A stretch of DNA of 64,000 nt from Sulfuricella sp. (GCA_028713975.1 JAQTNE010000001.1:186001-250000); one strand, 5' to 3'. Positions 44,211-54,046 are shown, counted from the first letter of the stretch. Numbers and translations: made by a program. Notes: generated by a model not told the origin, from the letters alone.

Positions 44211-44238
44211 CCCTAATCTGGTTGCCCCGAACGCAGCA

Positions 44239-44796
44239 TCAACGTGAAGCGACGGATCGACTCTTGGCTACCGTCAACTCAATTTGCGTTGTTCCCTCCT
44301 GATCGGCCATCCAGATTTCCCCATCCTGGATGGTGCATTGCACCTGCATGTTGCGTTGCGCCATCTTCGCCAGACCATGACTTGACGCCTCAGACAGGTT
44401 GATCACGGTCAGATTGCCGAGCCGTTCGAGCTTGCTCTTGTTCTGGTTCCACCAAATGTCGGCGCCACGGCCACCATAGCTATAAATAAATACCTGCCGG
44501 GCGCGACCGCAGGCCTTGCGGATCAATTTTTCTTCGGGAAGGCCGACGTCGATCCAGGTTTCGATGATGCCGGTCAGGTCTTTTTGCCACAGGTCGGGTT
44601 CGTCGTCGGTGCTCAGTCCTTTGCCGAACGCCAAACTCTCATTGGCATGCAGCGCAAACGCCAGCAAACGCACCATCATGCGCTCTTCGGTTTCCGATGG
44701 ATGCTGGGCAATGGTGAGCGCGTGATCGTGGTAGTAGTTGCGATCCATGTCGGCGATTTGCAGCACCGCTTTGAAGATTGTCGCTTTAAGGGCCAT
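44239..44796 (-). CDS. yaeQ: YaeQ family protein
   Basis: A 185-residue protein of the YaeQ family, which has a PD-(D/E)xK nuclease-like fold. The start MALKATIFKAVLQIADMDRNYY and the ETWIDVGLPEEKLIRKACGRA block are diagnostic. E. coli YaeQ was once thought to suppress rfaH defects. Biochemical role is unknown. It lies in a minus-strand pair with the ACT-domain gene upstream. Confidence 0.92.
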   Translation of the reverse strand: MALKATIFKAVLQIADMDRNYYHDHALTIAQHPSETEERMMVRLLAFALHANESLAFGKGLSTDDEPDLWQKDLTGIIETWIDVGLPEEKLIRKACGRARQVFIYSYGGRGADIWWNQNKSKLERLGNLTVINLSEASSHGLAKMAQRNMQVQCTIQDGEIWMADQEGTTQIELTVAKSRSVASR

Positions 44797-44834
44797 GGAA
44801 TCGTTTCACCGGACAAGCCGGAAGTTGTGCGGCA

Positions 44835-45380
44835 TTATCCTCGCGCAGGCTCGAAGCTCGCATCCAGATTCAGGTCGTCGCAGTAGTCGAGGAAATTGCC
44901 GCGCAGGGTGGCGATATGGGCATCAACAGGGATGCCTACCGTCATGGTAACGGAAAACATCGCGGTGCCGGTGTGGGGGGCCGGGTAAGTGTCGGTCTGA
45001 AGTTCTTCGATATTGATGCCGTTTTTGGAAAAGAAACCTGCCAGGCCGCGGACAATACCGGGATGATCCATCGCCACCACTTCAACCTGATATGGCATCA
45101 TGGGCTGCACCCGCTCGCGTTGCTGGGTGCGCTTATGGATGATGGTGAGCCCTAACTGGGTGCCCAGCGTCTCGAGTTGCCCTTCGAATTTTGAAAGCGC
45201 GTTCCACGGGCCGGAAAGCAGCATGATCAGGGCAAACTGGCCGCCCAGCACCGCCATGCGGCTTTCCTCGATATTGCATCCAAGCTCGGCAATTTTGCTC
45301 GAAAAACGGTCGACAAGGCCGACCTTGTCTTCGCCCGATGCAGTGATTACCAGGTAATTATTTTGAGGCTCTGTGGTCAT
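44835..45380 (-). CDS. ACT-domain protein, GcvR-like
   Basis: A 181-residue protein with two ACT domains (about 8-82 and 95-175), the arrangement of GcvR, which regulates glycine cleavage with GcvA. NYLVITASGEDKVGLVDRFSSKIAELGCNIEESRMAVLGGQFA and VVAMDHPGIVRGLAGFFSKNGINIEEL show both. The longest frame starts at 45470; ATG 45380 (MTTEPQNN) fits the family. No gcv genes are in the window, so the ligand and target are inferred only. Confidence 0.82.
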   Translation of the reverse strand: MTTEPQNNYLVITASGEDKVGLVDRFSSKIAELGCNIEESRMAVLGGQFALIMLLSGPWNALSKFEGQLETLGTQLGLTIIHKRTQQRERVQPMMPYQVEVVAMDHPGIVRGLAGFFSKNGINIEELQTDTYPAPHTGTAMFSVTMTVGIPVDAHIATLRGNFLDYCDDLNLDASFEPARG

Positions 45381-45526
45381 GAGATGCCGGAATCCCGAGA
45401 TTGATCGGGCTCTAGTGTAATGCCCATACCCATAAGGGCACAAGAGACGGCAATGCGCCGGGAGCCTCAAAGGCGGGCTTTATTTTATTTTTCTTTGGCC
45501 CGGTTCATTTGCAGCATAAAAAGTAC

Positions 45527-45556
45527 TTGTTAACAAAAAACAACGTGTTGTATACC
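45527..45556 (+). promoter_or_regulatory. Promoter candidate for the DUF4202 gene
   Basis: TTGTTA (45527-45532) and TATACC (45551-45556) are separated by 18 bases, about 35 bases before the ATG. The 210-base gap upstream holds nothing else recognised. Confidence 0.4.
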
Positions 45557-45592
45557 ATGGACAACTGATTTTTTACTCGAGAGCGCCCCATC

Positions 45593-46198
45593 ATGACGAT
45601 TACATCCGACCGCTTCAAGGAAGCAATGGCCCGCTTCGACGCCGCCAACGCAGCCGATCCCAACAAGGAAGCATTCGAGGGCAAGGAATATTCCAAGGAG
45701 CTGCTGTACGCCGAACGCATGACAACCTGGCTACACCAATTCGAGCCGGACGCTTCAGAGGCGCTGCAACTGGCCGCACGCGCCCAGCACATCTGCCGCT
45801 GGAAAATTCCGCGCAGCGATTACCCGATGAACCGCAAGGGCTACAACGACTGGCGCACTACCCTGGCGAAGTTCCACGGCGACACGGCTGCCGCGCTGAT
45901 GAAAGAGGCTGGCTACGACGATACGATGTGCGAAAAGGTCAAGGCGCTGTTGCTGAAAGACCGGATCAAGCTGGAAGACCCGGATGGACAGACGCTGGAA
46001 GACGTGATCTGCCTGGTGTTCCTGGCACACTACTTCATCCCGTTCGCGCCGCACTACAGCGAACCCAAGCTGACCGGCATCGTGCAGAAAACCTGGAACA
46101 AAATGTCGGAACGCGGCCACAAGGCCGCGCTGGAACTGGCTCCCGCCCTGCCGACCGACCTGCTGGCGGTAGTGCAGAAAGCCATCGCAACGGCCTGA
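45593..46198 (+). CDS. DUF4202 family protein
   Basis: A 201-residue soluble protein of the DUF4202 family. It has conserved YAERMTTWLHQFEPDASEALQLAARAQHICRW, PRSDYPMNRKGYNDWR and LEDVICLVFLAHYF blocks. The His/Asp arrangement (AAxAxHxxRW) recalls a metal-dependent HD-type fold, but I cannot confirm it. Function unknown; it stands alone between divergent minus-strand genes. Confidence 0.85.
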   Translation: MTITSDRFKEAMARFDAANAADPNKEAFEGKEYSKELLYAERMTTWLHQFEPDASEALQLAARAQHICRWKIPRSDYPMNRKGYNDWRTTLAKFHGDTAAALMKEAGYDDTMCEKVKALLLKDRIKLEDPDGQTLEDVICLVFLAHYFIPFAPHYSEPKLTGIVQKTWNKMSERGHKAALELAPALPTDLLAVVQKAIATA

Positions 46199-46220
46199 TC
46201 GCTACGGCAGCCCCTCGGCG

Positions 46221-46709
46221 TCAAGGCCGCGGCGGCGGTGGGGGAGGGGAATAAGACGGTGGCGGTACATAACGCGGCGAGGCATAACCCGGTATCTGGT
46301 TGCCTTTGGCATACATGCACTGCTGGTAAGCCAGATCGTAACGACGTTGCAGGGATGCCGTGCTCATGTTCGCTGCGTTTGCCCCTGCGGCGGAACCGAC
46401 GATCAGACCGGCACCGGCCATTGATTCGGTGGTGCGCTCATGCCCATGCCCGATGAGGGCGCCAGAGGCAGCGCCCAACGCCACGCCCGCCACCGCACCG
46501 GTAACGATTTGCTCGCGAGCCACTTCGCCTGAATTCGCGCCGGTCTGCTGGCGCGCAAAAGCCATGCACTCCGCATTATCCATTCTGAACAGGTCAAACG
46601 GCTTGCCCGCGCCAGGCATAACCGCCGTACTCGGCCCAATCGGTGCGGATGCGCAACCGGCAAAGACAACGCCGAGCACCCCATACAACGCCATTCTGCG
46701 GAAACGCAT
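46221..46709 (-). CDS. Glycine-zipper lipoprotein
   Basis: A 162-residue predicted lipoprotein. From ATG 46709 (GGGAGA 8 bases upstream) a short basic start and hydrophobic segment end in VFAGC, a good lipobox. A glycine-zipper region follows (VTGAVAGVALGAASGALIGHG, then GAGLIVGSAAGAN), which probably inserts into or spans a membrane. The C-terminus is Tyr/Pro-rich (YVPPPSYSPPPPPP). The family often occurs as outer-membrane lipoproteins of unknown role. Confidence 0.75.
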   Translation of the reverse strand: MRFRRMALYGVLGVVFAGCASAPIGPSTAVMPGAGKPFDLFRMDNAECMAFARQQTGANSGEVAREQIVTGAVAGVALGAASGALIGHGHERTTESMAGAGLIVGSAAGANAANMSTASLQRRYDLAYQQCMYAKGNQIPGYASPRYVPPPSYSPPPPPPRP

Positions 46710-46726
46710 TATCATTCTCCCGAACC

Positions 46727-47170
46727 TCATTGAACCGGCACACCAGGCGGAGTCGCCGGTACCATTTTCCATCCCTCAGGGCAGGAAGGCACATAGGGGT
46801 AATATCCCTTGGCCGATGCGCAGTAATACCAATTCTGCGCCTGAATCGCTGGCGCAGGAGGCGCAATGGGCGGAGCCGACTGCTGAATGACCACGGTAGG
46901 CGGCGTATAGGCATCGGGATAGGGATAAACCGGCTGCGGGTAGAAATACCATAGCCCTCCGACCACCCACCACCAGCCAAGGCGTCCTCCGTGAGCGCCG
47001 TGATGCCAATTTCCGGCACGCCAGCGCGGCAGGTCACGGTGATGGAACTCCCGTATATCGCCATGCCAGTTACGATCCCCGTCATGGCGGTCGGCATACG
47101 CCGACAAGGGAGCCAGCGCCGTCAATGCAGAAAAAGCCAGCATCAGGCTTGTCATTTTGATTGTCTTCAT
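46727..47170 (-). CDS. Secreted Trp/Tyr/Pro-rich protein
   Basis: A 147-residue protein with a signal peptide ending at PLSAYADRH (about residue 27). The mature part has an HxDxRxFHHRDLPRWRAGNWHHG region, then a GWWWVVGGLWYFYPQPVYPYP block and a C-terminal YYCASAKGYYPYVPSCPEGWK segment. This matches a small betaproteobacterial family of periplasmic proteins; no function is assigned. ATG 47170 with GAGGAG upstream replaces a longer frame from 47290. It is in tandem with the glycine-zipper gene. Confidence 0.75.
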   Translation of the reverse strand: MKTIKMTSLMLAFSALTALAPLSAYADRHDGDRNWHGDIREFHHRDLPRWRAGNWHHGAHGGRLGWWWVVGGLWYFYPQPVYPYPDAYTPPTVVIQQSAPPIAPPAPAIQAQNWYYCASAKGYYPYVPSCPEGWKMVPATPPGVPVQ

Positions 47171-47202
47171 TTTGAACTCCTCGCACTCCAGTCCTGCCGC
47201 CT

Positions 47203-47222
47203 CCCCCTTTTTCAAATGGGGG
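47203..47222. repeat. CCCCCTTT-type palindrome, second copy
   Basis: CCCCCTTTTTCAAATGGGGG forms a stem with one mismatch; compare 36957-36977. It lies between the secreted-protein gene and the Spy-like gene. Confidence 0.4.
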
Positions 47223-47255
47223 TATCCCTTTGTTTCAACGTGACTAACTACTAAC

Positions 47256-47684
47256 TCAACGCCGGCGGTGTTTGGAAAACTGCTCGTCAAACAGCTTTTG
47301 CTGTTCTGGCGTCAAGACCGCATAAAATTCCTTGACGGCCGCAACCCGCTCGGTCATCCGGCTTTCATGCTCTTTCATCATGACAAGCATCTTTTCCATG
47401 CGCTCGGGTGCATGGAGCGACGCCATCTCCGACCGATCTGGCCGGTTGCGGGGGCCGGAGGGCTTCATTTTCTCGCTGAAGGTCTTCCAGGCAGCATTCT
47501 GCTCGGGGGTCAACTTGAGCTTGTCGTGCAACTGGGCCTGGCGCTTTTCGATCTGTTCTGCGAATTTGGCCGACCCTCCACCCATCGGGCCGCACCCGGT
47601 GTTGGCCAACGCCAGCATGGGCGCAGTTCCAAGGCCGAGTGTTGCCAACCCGATCAGCAGGATGTTTTTACGAAACTTGGTCAT
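47256..47684 (-). CDS. Spy/CpxP family periplasmic chaperone
   Basis: A 142-residue exported protein with a signal peptide ending at ALANTG (about residue 28). A helical core carries two LTxxQ motifs, LTPEQNAAW and LTPEQQKLF, the mark of Spy/CpxP. Such proteins act as periplasmic folding helpers and, for CpxP, as feedback regulators of a sensor kinase. It is divergent from an OmpR/EnvZ-type pair, which suggests control by that pair. Confidence 0.88.
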   Translation of the reverse strand: MTKFRKNILLIGLATLGLGTAPMLALANTGCGPMGGGSAKFAEQIEKRQAQLHDKLKLTPEQNAAWKTFSEKMKPSGPRNRPDRSEMASLHAPERMEKMLVMMKEHESRMTERVAAVKEFYAVLTPEQQKLFDEQFSKHRRR

Positions 47685-47843
47685 GGCTGAATCTCCTGAA
47701 TAATAAAGTGCGGATGCACGATGAGCATTTCACCACGACCATGTGTCCCGAATATGTTCGCTTTGTATCGTTGTATGTCGATTCCGCAACTGGATACCTG
47801 CGGCTACAATTCAGGGCAGCCGAATCCTCCTGCTTTCGGCATA

Positions 47844-48575
47844 ATGTCTATCATGGACACGCAACCCAGCATTCTGCTCGTAGACGACGACCGGGAAATC
47901 CGCTCGCTGCTTGGCGAATACCTCGACGCAAACGGCTTTCGCACGCACGGCGCAGCCGACGGGGTCGGCATGTGGCGGATGCTGGACAGCACCCGTATCG
48001 ACCTGATCGTACTCGATCTCACGCTGCCGGGAGAAGACGGCCTGACGCTGTGCCGCAACCTGCGCGCGCGTTCCAGCCTGCCGGTGATCATGCTGACTGC
48101 GCGCGGCGAGCCGCTTGACCGCATTCTCGGGCTGGAAATGGGCGCTGACGATTACATCCCCAAGCCATTCGAGCCGCGCGAACTGCTGGCGCGCATCCGC
48201 AACGTGCTGCGCCGCACCCAGGCATTGCCGCCCAACCTTGAGCCACCCAGCGCCAAACGCCTATGCTTCGCGGGGTGGACGCTCGACCTGACGGCACGCC
48301 ATCTGCTCAGTCCGCAAAATATGGTGGTGATGCTCTCGGGAGCGGAATTCCGGCTGCTCAGGATTTTTCTCGAACACCCCAATCGGGTGCTGAACCGCGA
48401 CCAGTTGCTCAACCTGATCCATGGGCGCGATGCGGACCCTTTCGATCGTTCCATCGACCTGCAGGTCAGCCGGCTACGGCAAAAGCTGGGCGAAGACGCC
48501 AAGGCGCCCGCGTTGCTCAAAACAGTGCGCAACGAAGGCTATGTGCTGGCAACCCAGGTCACGACGGAGAATTGA
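47844..48575 (+). CDS. OmpR-family response regulator
   Basis: A 243-residue two-component regulator. The receiver domain has the acidic pair DDD at 14-16, phosphoacceptor D58 (IVLDLTLPG) and the conserved Lys in DDYIPKPFE. The C-terminal winged helix (about 145-240) has GAEFRLLRIFLEHPNRVLNRDQLL and IDLQVSRLRQKL. It is closest in look to OmpR. Starts at 47844 or 47853 are possible; the longest frame from 47721 adds unlikely sequence. It ends one base before the kinase ATG. Confidence 0.9.
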   Translation: MSIMDTQPSILLVDDDREIRSLLGEYLDANGFRTHGAADGVGMWRMLDSTRIDLIVLDLTLPGEDGLTLCRNLRARSSLPVIMLTARGEPLDRILGLEMGADDYIPKPFEPRELLARIRNVLRRTQALPPNLEPPSAKRLCFAGWTLDLTARHLLSPQNMVVMLSGAEFRLLRIFLEHPNRVLNRDQLLNLIHGRDADPFDRSIDLQVSRLRQKLGEDAKAPALLKTVRNEGYVLATQVTTEN

Positions 48576-48576
48576 G

Positions 48577-49905
48577 ATGAAGGATTTTTTCAGTTCGATG
48601 GTAGGCCGCATTTTTCTGATCCTGGTGGGTGGCATTTTTGCCTCGGCCACCCTCACTTTTCTCCTTGCCGACAGCGAGCGCCAGACCGACATCTCGCAAA
48701 TCCGCTCCCTGCACGTAGCCGAGCGCGTCGAGCAACTGGTGCTCATGCTTGACGCAGCGCCCCGCGAAGCAAGAAACTGGATTACTGCCGCAGCGAGCCG
48801 CAACGGCTTCAGCGCAACCATCGCCGCCGACCCGATCAGCGCCGGCGAAGCGGATGCCGAACTCACTGCTGCCCTGCTCAGCCGTCTCGGAGAGACCCGC
48901 AAGATCGCTGCACAGAAAAAGCCCTGCGACCCCGAATCCAGCCGTCTGCCGCCGAACGGAAATGCCTTTTGCCGCACCGTATCCCTCTCGCTGAATGACG
49001 GCACCTATCTGAATCTGGTCATGCAGCCCCGCCGTCCGCCACCTGCCGCCCATCCAAAATCGCGGCTGCTGTTGTATGCTTCTTTCTTCGCCGCTTGCCT
49101 CGCCCTGCTTGCCTACGCCGTCGCACGCATGTCGCTCCAGCCGCTCCGGCAACTCGCCCAGGCGGCCACCGAACTGGGCCGCAATATTGAACAGCCGCCG
49201 CTGGCTGTACGCGGCCCGACCGAGGTACGCCACGCCGCCGCCGCCTTCAACACCATGCAAGCGCAAATCCGCCGCTACATCCAGGAACGCACCCAGATGC
49301 TCGCGGCCATCTCGCATGATCTGCAAACCCCGCTGACGCGCATCCGGCTGCGCCTGGAAAAAGTACCGGACCAGGAATTGCAAACCCGGCTGATCGAGGA
49401 TCTCGCGGCCATGCAGGTCACAATTCGGGACGGGCTCGACCTCGCAAGAAGCATGAACTCATCGGAGCCGATGCAGCGCACGGATTTCGACTCCATCCTC
49501 GACAGCGTTTGCGCCGATGCCGCCGAAGCCGGGCAGGACGTTACGCTGAGCGGGCTGACCGGCGTTTCCATCACGGCGCGGCCAAACGCGATGCGACGCT
49601 GCCTCACCAACCTGATCGACAATGCGGTGAAATACGGCGGATATGCACGGGTAACGACCAGCCTGGAAAGCCGGAAGGTGATAGTGCGGGTGCGGGACGG
49701 CGGGCCGGGCATCCCGGAAGACATGCTGGAGTCCGTATTCGACCCGTTCTTCCGGCTTGAAACCTCAAGATCGCGCGATACCGGCGGCACGGGAATCGGT
49801 CTCACCATTGCCCACAACATCGCCAAACAGCATGGCGGCAGGCTATCTCTACGCAACCACCCGGAAGGCGGGTTGGTCGCGACGCTTGAACTGCCAGCCG
49901 GCTAA
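48577..49905 (+). CDS. Sensor histidine kinase, EnvZ-like
   Basis: A 442-residue membrane sensor. A first helix (about 10-31) and a second (about 163-183) enclose a periplasmic domain of about 130 residues with two Cys (C117, C132). A HAMP linker follows, then the dimerisation motif ISHDLQTPLTRIR with H247. The ATPase has the N box NLIDNAVKYGG, G1 VRDGGPGIP and G2 GGTGIGL. It directly follows the regulator. With the divergent Spy-like gene it probably senses envelope stress; signal unknown. Confidence 0.9.
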   Translation: MKDFFSSMVGRIFLILVGGIFASATLTFLLADSERQTDISQIRSLHVAERVEQLVLMLDAAPREARNWITAAASRNGFSATIAADPISAGEADAELTAALLSRLGETRKIAAQKKPCDPESSRLPPNGNAFCRTVSLSLNDGTYLNLVMQPRRPPPAAHPKSRLLLYASFFAACLALLAYAVARMSLQPLRQLAQAATELGRNIEQPPLAVRGPTEVRHAAAAFNTMQAQIRRYIQERTQMLAAISHDLQTPLTRIRLRLEKVPDQELQTRLIEDLAAMQVTIRDGLDLARSMNSSEPMQRTDFDSILDSVCADAAEAGQDVTLSGLTGVSITARPNAMRRCLTNLIDNAVKYGGYARVTTSLESRKVIVRVRDGGPGIPEDMLESVFDPFFRLETSRSRDTGGTGIGLTIAHNIAKQHGGRLSLRNHPEGGLVATLELPAG

Positions 49906-49925
49906 GTAAGGCTTGCGGTGGCGGA

Positions 49926-50783
49926 TTATTCGGCGGGGGCTTCGGTTTTTTCTGCCGCCTGTTTTTCCACCAGCAGGCTGTAAAGGCGGCGGCTGTCGGC
50001 ACGCAGCACACTGAACCTGAAGCCGTCGAAGGCGATCTGTTCGCCGCGCTTGGGCAGATGGCCGAACTTGCTGACCACCAGCCCGCCCACGGTATCGTAA
50101 TCCTCGTCGCTGAATGCCGTGCCCATAACCTCGTTGAAGTCGGCGATCTCGGCCTGCGCCTTGACGCGGAAGCGTCCGTCCGGCACGCGAATGATGTTGT
50201 CTTCCTGCTCGTCGTAATCGTACTCATCCTCGATCTCGCCGACGATCTGCTCCAACACATCCTCAATGGTGACGATGCCGGCCACGCCGCCATATTCGTC
50301 CACTACGATGGCAATGTGGTTGCGATTGCTGCGAAATTCCTTGAGCAAGACATTGAGCCGCTTCGATTCCGGGATGAACACCGCCGGCCGCAACATTTCA
50401 CGCACGTTGAATTCCTCGCCGGCATAGTAGCGCAGCAGGTCTTTCGCCAGCAGGATGCCGATGACGTCATCCTTGTCCTTGTCGATCACCGGGAAGCGCG
50501 AGTGGGCGGTTTCAACCACAAAAGGGATGAATTTTTCCGGCGGTTCGTTGATGTCCACCGAATCCATCTGGCCGCGCGGAATCATGATGTCGCGCACCTG
50601 CATCTCGGAAACCTGAAACACGCCTTCGATCATGGCAAGGGCATCAGAGTCCAGCAGGTTGCGCTCATAGGCGCTGTGCAGCAACGCAATTAACTGCTCG
50701 CGGTCTTCCGGTTCGCGTAGCAAAAATGAGCTTAATCGTTCAAACCAGCTCGGTTTCGCAGGTTCGTCATCCATATTTTTCAA
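49926..50783 (-). CDS. corC: CBS-domain protein CorC/HlyC family
   Basis: A 285-residue soluble member of the CorC/HlyC family with two CBS domains (about 65-190; [15 protein letters not shown] and [15 protein letters not shown]) and a C-terminal transporter-associated domain (about 205-275). The linker [27 protein letters not shown] is diagnostic. CorC relatives take part in Mg2+/Co2+ efflux. Overlaps ybeY by 4 bases. The common next gene lnt is absent; a convergent kinase follows. Confidence 0.92.
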   Translation of the reverse strand: MKNMDDEPAKPSWFERLSSFLLREPEDREQLIALLHSAYERNLLDSDALAMIEGVFQVSEMQVRDIMIPRGQMDSVDINEPPEKFIPFVVETAHSRFPVIDKDKDDVIGILLAKDLLRYYAGEEFNVREMLRPAVFIPESKRLNVLLKEFRSNRNHIAIVVDEYGGVAGIVTIEDVLEQIVGEIEDEYDYDEQEDNIIRVPDGRFRVKAQAEIADFNEVMGTAFSDEDYDTVGGLVVSKFGHLPKRGEQIAFDGFRFSVLRADSRRLYSLLVEKQAAEKTEAPAE

Positions 50784-51274
50784 ATGTCCTTTTTCTCCGA
50801 CAGGTAAGGGTCAGCATAACCCAGCTTCATGACAGCTTGAATTTCCAGTGCTTCCATCTGCCGCGCTTCTTCGTCGGTCTCATGGTCGTAGCCTTGCAGA
50901 TGCAGCACGCCGTGGACGGTCAGGTGGGCATAGTGCGCTTCGACGGGTTTGCCCTGTTCCGCCGCTTCGCGCGCCACCACCGGCGCGCATAGCACGATGT
51001 CGCCGGCCAGCGGACTTGCCACGCCGGGAAAATCGTCATCATATACAAAAGTCAGCACATTGGTGGCGTAGTCCTTGCCACGATAGCTCTTGTTCAGCTC
51101 ACGCCCTTCTGCCTCATCGACGATGCGCAGCGCAATTTCCACATCCCGGCAAAGTGCCGCCTTCACCCAGCGGCGGAACTGATGGCGGGTGGGCAGATGT
51201 TCCGCGTTACTCACGTATTGCACGGATAAACTGAGTATGGCACTCGCGGTTTTGCCTGGTGCAGAATGACTCAT
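50780..51274 (-). CDS. ybeY: Endoribonuclease YbeY
   Basis: A 164-residue YbeY, a metal-dependent RNase in 16S rRNA maturation and ribosome quality control. The zinc motif [11 protein letters not shown] (HX3HX5H) is at about residues 127-137. The N-terminus is longer than in E. coli by a short segment. Overlaps phoH and corC by 4 bases each; the order phoH-ybeY-corC is standard. Confidence 0.95.
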   Translation of the reverse strand: MSHSAPGKTASAILSLSVQYVSNAEHLPTRHQFRRWVKAALCRDVEIALRIVDEAEGRELNKSYRGKDYATNVLTFVYDDDFPGVASPLAGDIVLCAPVVAREAAEQGKPVEAHYAHLTVHGVLHLQGYDHETDEEARQMEALEIQAVMKLGYADPYLSEKKDI

Positions 51275-52227
51275 GGCTGTTTTTCGCGCCGTTCATAGGC
51301 ATTGACGATTTTCTGCACCAGCGGGTGGCGCACCACGTCCTCGGACTGGAAGAAAGTGAAGGCAATGCCGCTGACCTTCTCCAGCACCTGCTGGGCGTCC
51401 ACCAGGCCGCTTTTCTGGCCGCGCGCCAGATCGACCTGGGTCACGTCGCCGGTCACTGCCGCCTTGGCGCCGAAGCCGATACGGGTAAGGAACATTTTCA
51501 TTTGCTCCGGCGTGGTGTTCTGCGCCTCGTCCAGGATGATGAAGGAATGATTGAGGGTGCGACCGCGCATGTAGGCGAGCGGGGCAATTTCGATGGCGCC
51601 GCGCTCGAACAGCTTGCCCACCTTGTCGAACCCCATCAGGTCGTAAAGCGCGTCGTACAGCGGGCGCAAATAGGGATCGACCTTCTGCGCCAGATCGCCG
51701 GGCAAAAAACCGAGCCGCTCTCCGGCCTCCACCGCCGGGCGCACCAGTACGATGCGCTTGACCAGATCGCGCTCCAGCGCATCCACCGCGCTGGCTACCG
51801 CCAGATAGGTCTTGCCGGTACCAGCCGGGCCGATGCCGAAGGTAATGTCGTGCTCCTGAATCTGGCACAGGTATTCATTCTGGCGCGGAGTGCGGCCATG
51901 CAAATCCTTCTTGCGCGTCATCAGCACCGGCATGGCGACGCCGCCCTGCGTCGCCAGATTGGCGTTGGCCACTTCGATCAGGCCGAGCTGGACATCCTCA
52001 ACGGAAAGATGAGACAGAGAACGCTCGTAGAATTTATTCAGCGCATCCACCGCGAGACGTGCCGGGCGTTGCTCCCCGGTCACGGAAAAATGCTCGCCGC
52101 GGCGCGAAATGACCACGTCGAGAGCGATCTCGATCTGCTTCAGGTTCTCGTCCAGCGCGCCGCACAGGTTGGCGAGCCGGGCGTTGTCTGCGGGCGTAAA
52201 AGCGATTTCCAGGGGGAGGGTGCTCAA
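51271..52227 (-). CDS. ybeZ: PhoH-family ATPase (YbeZ)
   Basis: A 318-residue PhoH-like P-loop ATPase. Walker [12 protein letters not shown] and Walker [12 protein letters not shown] are clear, with an N-terminal KH-like region. YbeZ works with YbeY in rRNA maturation. The longest frame begins with a GTG (52242) lying in an inverted repeat; TTG 52227 has GGGAG 8 bases upstream and gives [10 protein letters not shown], the family-like start, and was preferred. Confidence 0.92.
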   Translation of the reverse strand: MSTLPLEIAFTPADNARLANLCGALDENLKQIEIALDVVISRRGEHFSVTGEQRPARLAVDALNKFYERSLSHLSVEDVQLGLIEVANANLATQGGVAMPVLMTRKKDLHGRTPRQNEYLCQIQEHDITFGIGPAGTGKTYLAVASAVDALERDLVKRIVLVRPAVEAGERLGFLPGDLAQKVDPYLRPLYDALYDLMGFDKVGKLFERGAIEIAPLAYMRGRTLNHSFIILDEAQNTTPEQMKMFLTRIGFGAKAAVTGDVTQVDLARGQKSGLVDAQQVLEKVSGIAFTFFQSEDVVRHPLVQKIVNAYERREKQP

Positions 52228-52240
52228 GATGCCAACTCCC

Positions 52241-52322
52241 ACCGCAGAGGCGCAGAGGCACAGAGAAAATCGAAAAACGGGGTCTCAGCCTGTTTCTCTC
52301 CGCGCCTCTGCGCCTCTGCGGT
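52241..52322. repeat. 82-bp palindromic element between miaB and phoH
   Basis: A 19-base arm (52241-52259) is repeated exactly inverted at 52304-52322. Each arm holds two CGCAGAGG-type units. The arm sequence CCGCAGAGGCGCAGAGG resembles a widely seen bacterial intergenic repeat. In the miaB-phoH transcript it would form a strong hairpin directly before the phoH start. Confidence 0.7.
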
Positions 52323-52329
52323 AAAAGAA

Positions 52330-53658
52330 TTAACGAACAAGCATTTCTCCTCGCAATGTATGGGTTGAAACGGCAGTGATGGTGACGTTGGCAAACTGCC
52401 CGATGAGGCGCGGGTTGCCCTTGAAATTAGTCACCCGGTTGTTGTCGGTGCGCCCCATCACTTCGCCGCTGTCTTTTCTGGAGAACCCTTCCACCAGAAT
52501 GCGCCGCACCGTTCCAACCATCTTCTGGTTGGCGGCCTGTTCCTGTTCGTCGATTTTCTTCTGCAGGCGTTGCAGCCGCGCCTGCTTCACTTCGTGCGGC
52601 GTGTCGTCAGTCAGCTCCGCCGCCGGTGTACCGGGTCGCGCGCTGTAAATGAAGCTGTAGCCGGCGTCGAAGCCGACCTCCTCGATCAGCACCAGGGTCG
52701 CCTCGAAATCCGCGTCAGTCTCGCCGGGAAAACCGACGATAAAATCAGAGGAAACCGAAATATCTGGCCGCACCGCACGCAGCTTGCGCACCAGGGACTT
52801 GTATTCCAGCGCGGTATAGCCGCGCTTCATCGCCGCCAGCACGCGATCCGAGCCGGATTGCACCGGCAGGTGCAGGCCGCTGGTGAGCTTGGGTATCTCG
52901 GCATAGGCGTCGATCAGGCGCGGCGAAAACTCGACCGGGTGTGAGGTGGTAAAGCGCAGCCGCTCAATACCGGGCACCTCGGCCAGACAATGCAACAGGT
53001 CGGCCAGATCCGCGATCTCGCCATCATGCGTGGCGCCGCGATAGGCATTGACGTTCTGTCCGAGCAGGGTCACTTCCCTTGCCCCCTGTTCGGCGAGTTG
53101 CGCCACCTCGGCGATCACATCGTCGAACGGGCGCGACACCTCGGCACCGCGCGTATACGGCACGATGCAGTAAGCGCAATACTTGCTGCAGCCTTCCATT
53201 ACCGAAACGAATGCGGTAACGCCTTCCACCTTGGCGGCTGGCAGATGGTCGAATTTTTCGATTTCCGGAAAGGACACGTCCACCTGAGGCTTGCCGCTAT
53301 GCCGCCGGGCGTCGATCAACTGCGGTAGTCGGTGCAGGGTCTGCGGGCCGAACACCAGATCCACATAAGGGGCGCGACCGATAATGGCGCTGCCTTCCTG
53401 GCTCGCCACGCAGCCGCCAACGGCAATGAGCACATCGGGATTGCGCTGCTTCAGCAGCCGCCAGCGGCCCAACTGATGAAACACCCGCTCCTGCGCGCCT
53501 TCCCGCACCGAGCAGGTATTGAGCAGGAGGACGTCGGCGTCCTCGGCTCTTTCCGTGGGCTCCATGCCTTGGGCAGCCTTGAGCACGTCCGCCATTTTGG
53601 CCGAGTCATACTCGTTCATCTGACAGCCAAGGGTTTTGATGAAAAACTTTTTCGCCAC
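52330..53658 (-). CDS. miaB: tRNA-2-methylthio-N6-dimethylallyladenosine synthase
   Basis: A 442-residue methylthiotransferase that modifies i6A37 to ms2i6A in tRNAs reading U-initial codons. The UPF0004 domain has C12 ([10 protein letters not shown]), the NTCSVR Cys and the GGCVA Cys. The radical-SAM motif CSKYCAYC (CX3CX2C) follows, then a C-terminal TRAM domain. The start is GTG 53658 ([13 protein letters not shown]); the longer frame to 53988 is antisense noise over the next gene. Confidence 0.95.
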   Translation of the reverse strand: MAKKFFIKTLGCQMNEYDSAKMADVLKAAQGMEPTERAEDADVLLLNTCSVREGAQERVFHQLGRWRLLKQRNPDVLIAVGGCVASQEGSAIIGRAPYVDLVFGPQTLHRLPQLIDARRHSGKPQVDVSFPEIEKFDHLPAAKVEGVTAFVSVMEGCSKYCAYCIVPYTRGAEVSRPFDDVIAEVAQLAEQGAREVTLLGQNVNAYRGATHDGEIADLADLLHCLAEVPGIERLRFTTSHPVEFSPRLIDAYAEIPKLTSGLHLPVQSGSDRVLAAMKRGYTALEYKSLVRKLRAVRPDISVSSDFIVGFPGETDADFEATLVLIEEVGFDAGYSFIYSARPGTPAAELTDDTPHEVKQARLQRLQKKIDEQEQAANQKMVGTVRRILVEGFSRKDSGEVMGRTDNNRVTNFKGNPRLIGQFANVTITAVSTHTLRGEMLVR

Positions 53659-53669
53659 GCAGATATGAC

Positions 53670-53972
53670 CTAACGCCCCATCCCCGCTTCTTCGTCCGGG
53701 GTGGGCAGCCACATCTGGATCAGGAGACCGCCGGGGTCGAGCTGGTAATAAACCTTGCCGCTCTGCGGCATTTGGGTGGGCATGATGATGCGGTTGTAAG
53801 TATCGTAGATGCGCACACCGGGCGCCAGCCGGTAGACCTCTCCGTCGATTTTCACTTCCGGGTAAGCATTGCCGCCGATCTGCCCGACTTTGGCATTCTG
53901 CGGCAAGATCCGGCTCGCATGTGCCGCCAGGGTGAACAACAGGAGGGAAACGAATAAAAAATGCTTCAGCAT
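53670..53972 (-). CDS. Small exported hypothetical protein (DUF2782-like)
   Basis: A 100-residue protein with a signal peptide ending at LAAHASRI (about residue 20). The mature part has [32 protein letters not shown], then [17 protein letters not shown]. It is a conserved betaproteobacterial small periplasmic protein with no known function; the DUF number is from memory. ATG 53972 was preferred over 53996. It lies just upstream of miaB. Confidence 0.75.
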   Translation of the reverse strand: MLKHFLFVSLLLFTLAAHASRILPQNAKVGQIGGNAYPEVKIDGEVYRLAPGVRIYDTYNRIIMPTQMPQSGKVYYQLDPGGLLIQMWLPTPDEEAGMGR

Positions 53973-54046
53973 AGGAACACGATAGCACACAACCAAAGTA
54001 CGGTCACGGAGAGCACTAACCGCAGCCAGATTGCATGAAGGGAAAA

